DNA from: Aurelia coerulea
Lineage: Eukaryota; Cnidaria; Scyphozoa; Semaeostomeae; Ulmaridae
NCBI GenBank assembly: GCA_039566865.1
Contig: CM076948.1
Location: forward strand, 22,207,001-22,271,000
Direction: 5' to 3'
Length of the DNA: 64,000 nt
This document shows positions 14,201-24,400 of the stretch, in pieces; the stretch's first letter is position 1; every line of letters starts with the position of its first letter. The translations under genes and the position numbers were made by a program. The notes beneath the pieces are model-generated. The model worked only from the letters and a program-made list of their open reading frames with translations. It made no database searches and had not been told where the DNA came from.

Positions 14201-15403
14201 TAATTTAAAGAAGCATATGGGTGTAGAACAAAGAAACTGTTTGTTATGTACAACTTTCCTATCTTCCATATGATTGTTCTCTTTGTTGTGATGCTCCTTC
14301 TCTCTTCTCATCCCGCATCAAAATTTCCAACAGTCTTCTCCATTCTAAAATTATGTGGGATTTTCTCAAGAAAGCCCCTTCAAAAAACTTTTTACTTCTA
14401 AAAAAATTTCTTGTCTAGTTTTCTTTTTTAGGGGGGAGGGGGAAGGGGGTACCCTCTCGATTAGGTTATCTACTCTGAAGACTCCTCCTCCTTAGAAAGT
14501 CGTTCTAAATATAAATTGTAATGTTGACTGTGTAATCCTTTAATTTTCATTGCTTTTTGTATGTAGATTGTTGATTTTCATGTATTTAGAATTATGTATT
14601 GTATTTGTTAACCTGTTATTGTATTTAGGATGATTGTTGTATGAGATGAAACTGAAACTGGACAACGTTCAACAGCCTAAACTCAGGACCAAATGTCCTG
14701 CCTCACAGCAAAGGCTTTGACATGCTGCTGCAGCATCATGTGTTATCCTTTTAGGGAAGATGAGAGTGTCATCCCTCCTTGGGGGAGCATAAAAAATATT
14801 CCAAAGAGGATAACACATGGTAAATGTGTTGAATTCATTGCTGTAAGGTAGAAATATTAGGAAAATTTGTTTGGTGTCTTAGGTTCATTTTAAAGGTTTC
14901 TTGAACTTAATATGGAAAGTAGGGCAATTTTCGCCTAGACCTCGGGTGTGCAAGAAGGATCCTCTATTGTTTATCTATTGTCTGTTTTAAACTCCCTATT
15001 GTTTTTCTTGGGTGTGCAAGTGCCACACTTTCCATACAGGCTCTTCTTGAGAAAATCCATCATAAATTGAAGAACAGAGTGGCTGATTTCAGTCAGGGAA
15101 ATTTCAAAATGGATTTGAACATGTCCACCATTAAATATTATATGTGCCAATATAATATCACCATCATCGTGATATCCAAGGAGCCGTGGCCTTTCAAACA
15201 GGGATTGTTTTTTTCTCACAGAACGCAGTAAATAAGATTAGATACTCACATGACGGTAGGATATCCACATGCTCAACTTGCACTCTTCCTTCACTTCCAG
15301 TTTGATTTCTCAGCGCACCAACTATGGCCTCGATATTTGTTGGTGGATTTGCCGATGCCCAAAGTGTAATCACTTGCTGCCCAGGTGTTATGTGGCTGGT
15401 CAT
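2218..15403 (-). CDS. Anamorsin / CIAPIN1 (Dre2 homologue), 9 exons, 3' end missing
   Basis: Anamorsin is the cytosolic Fe-S scaffold that takes electrons from NDOR1/Tah18 early in cytosolic iron-sulfur protein assembly. Exons, in gene order: 15403-15250, 13357-13217, 12673-12609, 11621-11577, 10302-10242, 9395-9319, 7572-7503, 4140-4092, 2293-2218. Each join keeps frame, giving 246 codons so far. The ATG at 15403 has A at -3 and an in-frame stop upstream. Exons 1-3 encode the methyltransferase-like N domain (TGSEGRVQVEH, SFDVAISGL, DILAEIARILKPSGKFLVREP, LKLSGFV). Later exons carry KPDFEVG, KVWTLSA and IDSDALLEEEDL, all close to human CIAPIN1. Exon 8 plus 9 form the first cluster site, C-x10-C-x2-C-x-C, followed by GLAEEL. 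Exon 9 stops inside the twin CX2C motif (ACGN), so about 25-40 residues should lie left of position 1. Exon 3 has a weak pyrimidine tract, and exon 4 is the least conserved, so those two are less certain. Confidence 0.9.
2661..3175. mobile_element. MULE-like MITE, TAGCCTGC ends
   Basis: Inverted ends of about 69 bp (TAGCCTGCGCGCAGACCC at left, its near complement at right) are flanked by CAAAAGCC on both sides. The inner part is AT-rich with no open frame. It sits in anamorsin intron 8. Two related copies elsewhere in the window have exact 9-bp target duplications, which is typical of Mutator-like elements. Confidence 0.75.
5797..6412 (+). pseudogene. 3' fragment of a jockey/CR1-like LINE
   Basis: The segment encodes the C-terminal end of a non-LTR reverse transcriptase: ILSHFNYCPLIW, RVHKRALRVLY, DFESSFEELL, then after an internal stop and frameshift NSLRFRRAMLWNTL and CLCTICK with a stop at 6278. 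A short A/T-rich 3' tail with AATAAA-like motifs follows. It is 5'-truncated, as usual for LINEs, and lies within anamorsin intron 7. Confidence 0.7.
6436..7286. mobile_element. TA-flanked MITE, CCGRGTGCGCC ends
   Basis: Long foldback. The left end CCGAGTGCGCCAAAATAAA pairs with right end TTTATTTTGGCGCACCCGG, with a TA dinucleotide on both sides. Arms match over most of their length (the TCTTCAAAATCGG/CCGATTTTGAAGA and GACAAAGAGA segments). No transposase. TA duplication points to a Tc1/mariner-type mobiliser. Confidence 0.8.
8755..9250. mobile_element. Foldback element, 'CATAGGTTCC' family, diverged copy
   Basis: Shares AAAAGGTGGGTGTAAAATTC and internal blocks (GATGTCACCTCATC, AAACCAGAAGAGTGATAGAC-like) with the copies at 9660, 33449, 35194, 39729, 57490 and 61559. 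Its ends are worn. A lone end of the family lies at 8250. Confidence 0.65.
9660..10176. mobile_element. Foldback element, 'CATAGGTTCC' family
   Basis: Begins GCATAGGTTCCAAATCTTT and ends with the complement ATTTGGAACCTATGC. The two halves form an imperfect hairpin of about 515 bp, with no open frame. Located in anamorsin intron 5. Confidence 0.8.
10327..10942. mobile_element. TA-flanked MITE, CCGGGTGACCC ends
   Basis: Left CCGGGTGACCCAGAAAAAAG and right complement CTTTTTTCTGGGTCACCCGG are flanked by TA. The arms contain the inverted pair AGCATGCTCTTTT/… and TTGATTTAAAGC/GCTTTAAATCGA. Its left end lies 24 bp upstream of the anamorsin exon 5 acceptor. Confidence 0.85.
13386..14125. mobile_element. 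TA-flanked MITE, CAGGGTGTCCCAG ends
   Basis: Left CAGGGTGTCCCAGAAAAATT pairs with right AATTATTTTGAGACACCCTG, with TA on each side. The inner arms repeat TAGATAACCCTGTTCC and ACGGAGTTACGA in inverted form. Its left end is 28 bp upstream of the anamorsin exon 2 acceptor. A half copy is fused to another element at 54828. Confidence 0.85.
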
Positions 15404-16190
15404 TGTGACTTGACTGTTATATTCAACCAAAAATTTAGGCCCAAATTTCTTTCTTTCTTCTTCAATCCAATATACTTTACTGCTGAGATTTCAAAGCACT
15501 GTGCAGTATGTCTCCTTGTATTATGGGTTTTCTTCTTTTGATTAAAGCTGCTTCATTAGCTGAATAACCTTCTAATAAAGTGTTTTTCCCTATTTTATAA
15601 CGATAACTCTTTGCACCACAGCAACTCAAATTGACGCTAGAAAAAGTTTACTGCATTATTTATCCCAGAACGAGGTTAGCGTTTTGCCAAATAGAGGCCA
15701 TAATTGACCTTGCTTGAACACGACAGAGATCAGTAGTGCAGTGGTTGCAAAAGGGGACAGGGGCAAGGGGGCAGGTCTTGTGCTGTGGGTGTTCCCTGGT
15801 ACCCCACCAATTTTCATTCTTGCACCTCTTTAGACAGTATTCATTTTCCATTCCTACTCAAATGTTGAATCTTGTTCTATCTGAAACAAAGCAATTCGCT
15901 AGACAACATTGGCCAAGATTCGTTCTTTGAATTGATCTGATGAAACCATGATGAAACTTTGTGTAATTTTCTAGACTCTTCTATGCAGAGGTTCCATCTT
16001 TAATTCTATATTGCAAGGATCAGGATACTGTAATTCCCCACGATGAAACAGAAAGAATTTTTGATATTATCTTTATTTTCAGAATTTGTCTTTCAAATGT
16101 CTTTTAGATTTGAAGTTGTGACGTAATCAAATTGCTAAATTCTAGACCTTCAACATTGAGCATTTTTTGTATTGGCAATATTGATTTTTC
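15404..16190. other. Upstream region of anamorsin, no further gene seen
   Basis: The first 30 codons upstream of the anamorsin ATG are open but contain no ATG and are closed by a TGA. No clear TATA box was found. Nothing else here has convincing coding character. Confidence 0.4.
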
Positions 16191-16255
16191 TACCGGGTGT
16201 CCCAAAAAAACGCAGCGTATTTGAAAAATTCTAATGCAAACTGTTTCATACTCAG

Positions 16256-16418
16256 AGACGTAGGAATGGGGGGGGGGCACTGGGGGCACGTTCCCTCCCA
16301 ATATTTTGGAATAAACAAAGAAGTGCCCTTTTTATTTTCAGGAAGTGCCCCTTTAACTTAATGAAAAAAGAGCCCTTTAAGTGTCGTGCCCCTCCAAGTT
16401 TGAGATGCTTCCTACGTC
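16256..16418. mobile_element. Small foldback with poly-G end and 9-bp duplication
   Basis: Inverted ACGTAGGAA/TTCCTACGT ends enclose a G9 run and AGTGCCC repeats. TTCATACTC occurs immediately on both sides, so this is a clean insertion. No coding content. Confidence 0.6.
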
Positions 16419-16587
16419 CGTGTTCATACTCCTTGTGCAACGATGATTTTCATTCAAATCTACAATAATTAGATTAAATTTTGATATATTTTCCAGTATA
16501 TTTTGTGATTTCTATCTTGTTGATAATTCCGTGTTGATTATAAATAGCTTGTTTATTCCTGATTTTTATGGGGGTTAATAATGAATC

Positions 16588-17117
16588 GTAACATATTCTC
16601 ATCCAATTAGTCACTCTCCCTCTCAAATCAACTAAGATACCCGAGTGCGAGGGAAGATCGCTATTTGAGAGGAATTGTGACTAATGGACAATTTTCACTT
16701 CACTTTTCTAGGCTTAAAGGCCTATTGTCCCCAGTTAATGCCCCTTTTTGCCTTTAAGCCCATGACACACATAAGAAAAAATAGGAAAACTGCAAATACT
16801 GTAATAGTTGAAAAGTGAAGTGGAAATGGCCACTGTTGGCGGAAAGAACCGTCGCCGAGGGAGGAGAGGTGGGTCGCTTTTACACGTGTGACTGCTTGTT
16901 GCGTAGAAAGAGACGGAATAAACCAATTCTAAGCTTTAAATACCTTGCTTGAGCCTCAAGGGGCTACACACATAGCTAAGCAGATCCCGTGGGGGTAAAG
17001 AATGGAGTTTTCATGCGTTATTTTGAGATTTCAGAGTGACCCCTTGGGTGAGAATAGTAACATATTCTCATCCAATTAGTCACTCTCCCTCTCAAATCAA
17101 CTAAGATACCCGAGTGC
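16588..17117. repeat. 61-bp direct repeat bounding a 400-bp block
   Basis: 16588-16648 and 17057-17117 are essentially identical (GTAACATATTCTCATCCAAT ... ATACCCGAGTGC). Between them lie a small hairpin (TTCACTTCACTTTTC / GAAAAGTGAAGTG) and the dispersed 183-bp repeat. The duplication may be terminal repeats or a local duplication. Confidence 0.7.
16876..17058. repeat. Dispersed 183-bp repeat, copy 1
   Basis: Nearly identical to 27273-27452: both run from GCTTTTACACGTGTGACTGC through GGCTACACACATAGCTAAGC to GACCCCTTGGGTGAGAATAG. On the minus strand it could be promoter/LTR-like. The identity of the parent element is unknown. Confidence 0.75.
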
Positions 17118-17793
17118 TTCGGAAGTCACAATTTCGGTAATGTACCATGCAGAGAATACAAAGAAAGATGAAACATTAGTAGCAAAATATAGCTATACCA
17201 TAAAACCTCAAAGCTATCTACTCCATAACTCAGAAAAAACCAACCCCTGCAAAAACAGAAATTAGGTACCACATATGTATTACTTTTGATCAGCTCTAAC
17301 TCCGTCAAAAAATGAAGTTTCATCCTTGATACATTCCTGTTTGAATGCCGTATGCATAATGTTTAGATTTTTCTAAATTCTTAGAAATTAATTGCAAATG
17401 ATACAAAGCTGAAATTTTATGGATATGATGCCACTGGGTATGTGCTTCCGTTGAAAAATGTTTTGGTTCGGTAGATGCAGCATAGGTTGACGAAGCCACA
17501 CGCCAAATTTGAGTCTGAAATCTTCTATTGATTATTGTTATATAATTTCCCAAAAATGCAAAAAGTGCAATCTTGTAAAAACTGAAATGAAAGATCAGTA
17601 TTTCGTGACTTGATATTTGAATGTCTCCCTCTCTTACTCTTTTCCCTTGGTCTTCGTAACCTTTTTTGTTGATCTTAGTTTGTTTCTCCATGATTTCCTT
17701 TCCTTGCTTTTGTGGAAAGGGGCCAGAAGTAGTGCATAATTTTAGTTTCTTTGCACTTGCAGAAAGAAGGGCCTATTTTTTAATTCAAAAATA

Positions 17794-18821
17794 TGTCGGA
17801 TGGACATTAGATACTTTGGAAGCCTACCAAATTCTTAGCTTTGATGTAAGACCATAATGTAACCTTGCATGATATAAAGCATCCAAAGGGTAATGAAAAC
17901 AAGAATTAACTGATTTGTTTTCAAAACGAATGTTGCTCTGGGAATAACGAAGAACATCGACATGTCGGATGGACTAGATAGAAAATGCACATGTGCAAAA
18001 ATAGTTACTTCAACCTCAATTCTATCTCAGCATTAAGCATAACTCACAAAAGACTGTAACTGTTCTATGGTATTGTCTATTGCTGACAATGTAACTCATG
18101 TAACACTTAGAAAAATAACACCTTGTTCGTCAAAAAAGGATAACAAACGTGTCAGATGGACATGTCGGATGGACAAAAACGTACTGCAAAATTGAACTTC
18201 TGAAAACACAAACAGAAGTAATTCTAAATTAATAACAACATGGCACTGCGTAGGTTCCACATACTCGTTGGTGTTATCGTTGGCCCAGGCACAAGATAAG
18301 CATTATCTTATTGGAATGTCCGTCCGACAGATTTTCAGAATGGAGAGTTTGGTGCCAAAATACGCATAAATCTATTTTTGATGCATACTTTCTACCTATT
18401 CATGACACAGTAATGTCCACTTTTTAACATTGGGACACATTATTCACTTCTATTGCGGATAAAAAATATAACGAAAGTCCGTCCGACAGGTTTTATAAAA
18501 AATATGTTTGAAACAAAACAATGCTGAATTAATCTTCAAAACGTATTGCGAACAATTCCTGCTGTTCCCATTGTGAGCAACTCCAATTGCTGTATGCACT
18601 GTTGCATAATTGAAGAGTACTGTGAAAAGTACACACCAGCAACTGTCGGACGGACACACTCTTTAGTCAAAATTTAAAGGCTGTAGATACTTTTTTTCGT
18701 GCAAAGGTGATTCCTCCAAACAAATTAGCAAGTTGGGAGATAGCTCCAACAAAATTCCGTGGCTTATCACTACCATTTGTTTTGGGAAAAGTAAATCCTC
18801 TCTTTTTTCTGTCGGACGGAC
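17794..18821. repeat. Array of seven spaced 12-mers TGTCGGAYGGAC
   Basis: Exact matches start at 17794, 17963 and 18163 (TGTCGGATGGAC), 18318 and 18477 (reverse complement, GTCCGTCCGACA), and 18644 and 18810 (TGTCGGACGGAC). A near copy, TGTCAGATGGAC, begins at 18150. Spacing between the full matches is 169, 200, 155, 159, 167 and 166 bp. The sequence between motifs looks unrelated from one interval to the next, so this is not an ordinary tandem repeat. No gene is evident. Confidence 0.7.
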
Positions 18822-21485
18822 AATTACCAAGATGTTTTGTTCCCAACTCTGCGTGGAATTACAAATAATTGCCAAATTTTGTATGTCAGTTATATGAACT
18901 ATGGAGACTACCATGAAAGGCAAACAACAAATCTTAAGTCAACTAATTCGAAATTAGAGAAAATTCTTTTTTTAGTCAAGCATGCAGCAAAGTTAGACCT
19001 CATATTAAAAAATTTCATCACAGCAAGCAAGAAATGGATAAATTATTTAACTTAACCTGAATTCGGAAGACCCAAATGTGTATCTTTGAAAATGTAAGGT
19101 CAAGAAGTTCGGAAAAATGGTTTCAATTGGTTTCAAAAATGGTTTCTCTTTGCGTGACCAATTTCAAAGTAGGCCAGAATGCCATTTTCAACTTCATTTT
19201 GTGCGCCTAACTAGGCAGATTTTGAGGAGGTTGAAAGGTGCTTTTTGCCTTGCTCTTCGGATCGTTCACGGCCTCTGAAAAATCCATTTTCATGATAAAG
19301 CTGCTTGTGAGTTTTTCCCCCCTTCATCAATATCTTTATTTCCCATTCTTGGCTGATATTACGATCGTTGCCGATGAATATCATAACTCAACTTTACTTC
19401 TTGTCCGCTACAAATATCTTGATAAATATTGAGGCTTGATAACGGGCTATGCTCGAACCGTGGCCGAAGCCAGTGGGGGGGGAGGGCTGGGGGGCGGAGC
19501 AAGGCCATTTGTCGGAAATTTTACTCCACTTGTCGGATTTTGTTGTTGTTACAGGCCCACATTTAGAAGATTTCACTGGGACAATGATGCATAGAACATG
19601 AATTTATTGTCTTTCGAGGATAAAATTTAACATGGATTTTGAATCTACAGCATTTTTTCCTTCATATTGACCAATGTTGAAGGCTGCAACGTCGAAACTA
19701 CAAAATAGTTCCAAAATCTAGTCATTAAAGGAGCACATCAGTCTTTTCGTGCATGTTTTAACGTATGTTCCTAAAATTGGGGTTGTTGCTGTTGTTGTTG
19801 TTGACTTTAGAGCGTCGGAAAAATTTTGGTTCTTTGCCCCTCTAAGAATTAAGGCTGGTATCGGGCCTGGCTCGAACGTCGTGCTTATTTCAAATCGCAT
19901 AAAAGTGCGTATAAATATAAATATATTCTACTCTAATTACTTGTTTATACAAATATTTTGAACTCTCAACCACTCAACCATTATGCTAGAGCCTCCTATT
20001 CACTTTGAAAATGGAATGGTGGAATAGAAGGCAGAGAAGTATTGCAGACCTCAAGCCCAAAATTCGAAATTCGGCCTCCAAATAGTTAACAAAATAGCCG
20101 TTGCTAGGGCCTTGTCAGGGAATGATTTGTTGACCAACTGTTAGAATGTTGGTCCATAATTCAGAAATTAGTGACCCAGGGAGATTTTCGTTTACAGAGC
20201 TGGAATCTACAATATATTTTACCCAAGAAAGTGTAAAGTTGAAATTTTGAAGTTTTAATCGAGAATTACATATGTAGTACATTAAGATAAACAATGTAAT
20301 GAAGCCTTTAAAGAGCTTTTGTGATGGAAAAACTGGCCAAGACTGCTCGCTGCACATGCACCAAAATGAATATATTCCGTCTATCCACGATACATTGTTC
20401 ATCTACCTCAACAAGTTGTAGGTTGAATGTTAGCGTGAGGAGGACCTTACTGACTGTTACATTTATTACAGAAGTGGAAACCAGAATTATTCTGTCAACA
20501 GCATCGCCTGTAGCTAACGGCCGATTCCCGCATTCTAGCAACTGTAAGTGCGGCCTGCAATAGTTAAAAGAACAGTCTGAATGCAAGCAAATCCCATTGC
20601 AAAAGGTTTTGTATGCCATCCAAGTATATTGCTAGGAGGATATAAAGGATATCACCTCATGATTTTGTTTTTCTACTGAGACAAAAACAAGGTTATAAAC
20701 TGCTAAGAAGGATACCACTGGGCGAAATATGTGCTAGGGGAAATCGGAGATAACAAGGGTAACTTGTAGATCATAAACAAGCAATGATCCAAAAAGAAGA
20801 CGGCAGGAAAAAACATTGCAGTTTAGAATCTCCGAATCATTGTGCAAAAATATTGAAACCATTTGATGGATACTGGTAAAAGAAAGTTGCACTTAAAGAT
20901 AGATACTAGAAAAAATCAGATGCGAAAAACGGAAACATTCTTGGCAAACAAAGGCCTTTGAAATTTGTGTTATCATCAGAATGGGACTGACTAAAGCTCA
21001 CAGGAGTCTATGAGACAGAGGCACATTTCGTGTCTCCCGTGTGTAGTGCAGTAGTTTTATCTATTTTTTTTTTCCAATTTTGCATTGACTGTAATTGTGC
21101 TTGGGTTGCATAGAAAAAAACAACTGCAACAGATAAAATCCTTAGAACAATCAAGGGCCACCATAAGCTACCGATTTTATACGTCAAGGGGGGGCCTTGT
21201 CGGGCATGGCATTATTTCGTCTTATAAGTCATTACTTTAGGAATGTTTGAGACAAGCTGGAGTCGATATGAATCACTGCAACTATGTGAAACCACCATCG
21301 ACGAACAATGTCATACGTCATAAGACATACGAAATTAAAGCTCAAATGCAAGCATTGATTCGAGTGACTTTCATCATTGCACGAAACAGCGTAAACAGGA
21401 GCTTTTGGGTCAAAAGAAGTGACAAAAAAGGGTGTAACAATAGGTTTAGCAAATCTCTTGTGGACAAAGTCTGCATAAAATGTAA
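18822..21485. other. Gene-free stretch with a GTT microsatellite
   Basis: A (GTT/GCT)n run lies at about 19782-19803 and two diverged CTCGAAC-containing segments at about 19440 and 19860. One 223-bp open segment (20321-20543) ends at a good donor but has no partner exon. No other structure recognised. Confidence 0.4.
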
Positions 21486-24400
21486 ATTAACGCTAAACAG
21501 TGCTCTTTAAAATTCATCAATCAAGTTCTTTTTGGCTACCGAAACGAAGACTTACGCTAGACGGTGCTCTTTCAAATTCATCAATCAAATTCCCTTTGGC
21601 TACCGTAACAAAGATGTATAAGAATATATACGCTAGACGGTGCTCTTTCAAATTCATAAATCAAATTCTCTTTGGCTACCGTAACGATGTGTACGCTAAA
21701 CGGTGCTCTTTCAAATTCATAAATCAAATTCTCTTTGGCCACCGTAACGAAGATATACGCTAGACGGTGCTCTTTCAAATTCATAAATCAAATTCTCTTT
21801 GGCTACCGTAATACGCAAAAACGGTGCTCTTTCAAATTCATAAATCAAATTCTCTTTGGCTACCGTAACGAAGATTTACGCTAGACGGTACTCTTGCAAA
21901 TTCATAAATCAAATTCTCTTTGGCTACCGTAACGAATATATACGCTAGACGGTGCTCTTGCAAATTCATAAATCAAATTCTCTTTGGCTACCGTAACGAA
22001 TATATACGCTAGACGGTGCTCTTTCAAATTCATAAATCAAATTCTCTTTGGCTACCGTAACGAAGATATACGCTAGACGGTGCTCTTTCAAATTCATAAA
22101 TCAAATTCTCTTTGGCTACCGTAACGAAGATGTACGCTAAACGGTGCTCTTTCAAATTCATAAATCAAATTCTCTTTGGCTACCGTAACGAAGATTTACG
22201 CTAGATGGTGCTCTTTCAAATTCATAAATCAAATTCTCTTTGGCTACCGTATCGAAGATGTACGCTAAAACGGTGCTCTTTCAAATTCATAAATCAAATT
22301 CTCTTTGGCTACCGTAACGAAGATTGACGCTAGACGGTGCTCTTGCAAATTCATAAATCAAATTCTCTTTGGCTACCGTAACGAAGATTTACGCTAAACG
22401 GTGCTCTTTCAAATTCATAAATCAAATTCTCTTTGGCTACCGTAACGAAGATTTACGCTAGACGGTGCTCTTGCAAATTCATAGGTGCTATTTCAAATTC
22501 ATAAATCAAATTCTCTTTGGCTACCGTAACGAAGATGTACGCTAAACGGTGCTCTTTCAAATTCATAAATCAAATTCTCTTTGGCTACCGTAACGAAGAT
22601 ATACGCTAGACGGTGCTCTTTCAAATTCATAAATCAAATTCTCTTTGGCTACCGTAACGAAGATGTACGCTAAACGGTGCTCTTTCAAATCCATAAATCA
22701 AATTCTCTTTGGCTACCGTAACGAAGATGTACGCTAAACGGTGCTCTTTCAAATTCATAAATCAAATTCTCTTTGGCTACCGTAACGAAGATATACGCTA
22801 AAACGGTGCTCTTTCAAATTCATAAATCAAATTCTCTTTGGCTACCGTAACGAAGATATACGCTAGACGGTGCTCTTTCAAATTCATAAATCAAATTCTC
22901 TTTGGCTACCGTAACGAAGATTTACGCTAGACGGTGCTCTTGCAAATTCATAGGTGCTATTTCAAATTCATAAATCAAATTCTCTTTGGCTACCGTAACG
23001 AAGATGTACGCTAAACGGTGCTCTTTCAAATTCATAAATCAAATTCTCTTTGGCTACCGTAACGAAGATATACGCTAGACGGTGCTCTTGCAAATTCATA
23101 AATCAAATTCTCTTTGGCTACCGTAACGAAGATTTACGCTAAACGGTGCTCTTTCAAATTCATAAATCAAATTCTCTTTGGCTACCGTAACGAAGATTTA
23201 CGCTAGACGGTGCTCTTGCAAATTCATAGGTGCTATTTCAAATTCATAAATCAAATTCTCTTTGGCTACCGTAACGAAGATGTACGCTAAACGGTGCTCT
23301 TTCAAATTCATAAATCAAATTATCTTTGGCTACCGTAACGAAGATATACGCTAGACGGTGCTCTTTCAAATTCATAAATCAAATTCTCTTTGGCTACCGT
23401 AACGAAGATGTACGCTAAACGGTGCTCTTTCAAATCCATAAATCAAATTCTCTTTGGCTACCGTAACGAAGATGTACGCTAAACGGTGCTCTTTCAAATT
23501 CATAAATCAAATTCTCTTTGGCTACCGTAACGAAGATATACGCTAAAACGGTGCTCTTTCAAATTCATAAATCAAATTCTCTTTGGCTACCGTAACGAAG
23601 ATATACGCTAGACGGTGCTCTTTCAAATTCATAAATCAAATTCTCTTTGGCTACCGTAACGAAGATTTACGCTAGACGGTGCTCTTGCAAATTCATAGGT
23701 GCTATTTCAAATTCATAAATCAAATTCTCTTTGGCTACCGTAACGAAGATGTACGCTAAACGGTGCTCTTTCAAATTCATAAATCAAATTATCTTTGGCT
23801 ACCGTAACGAAGATATACGCTAGACGGTGCTCTTTCAAATTCATAAATCAAATTCTCTTTGGCTACCTTAACGAAGATGTACGCTAGACGGTGCTCTTTC
23901 AAATTCATAAATCAAATTATCTTTGGCTACCGTAACGAAGATATACGCTAGACGGTGCTCTTTCAAATTCATAAATCAAATTCTCTTTGGCTACCGTAAC
24001 GAAGATATACGCTAGACGGTGCTCTTTCAAATTCATAAATCAAATTATCTTTGGCTACCGTAACGAAGATATACGCTAGACGGTGCTCTTTCAAATTCAT
24101 CAATCAAATTCCCTTTGGCTACCATAACAAAGATGTATAAGAATATATACGCTAAACGGTGCTCTTTCAAATTCATAAATCAAATTCTCTTTGGCTACCG
24201 TAACGAAGATATACGCTAGACGGTGCTCTTTCAAATTCATAAATCAAATTCTCTTTGGCTACCGCAACGAAGATATACGCTAGACGGTGCTCTTTCAAAT
24301 TCATAAATCAAATTATCTTTGGCTACCGTAACGAAGATATACGCTAGACGGTGCTCTTTCAAATTCATAAATCAAATTCTCTTTGGCTACCGTAACGAAG

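Noticed and set aside
15194..15430. Longer N-terminus for anamorsin starting at 15430
   Set aside because: That position is a TTG, and homology begins at the ATG at 15403, which has a good initiation context.
20321..20543. Possible first exon (ATG to a GTAAGT donor)
   Set aside because: 75 open codons, but no signal peptide, no recognisable motif and no downstream partner with matching phase.
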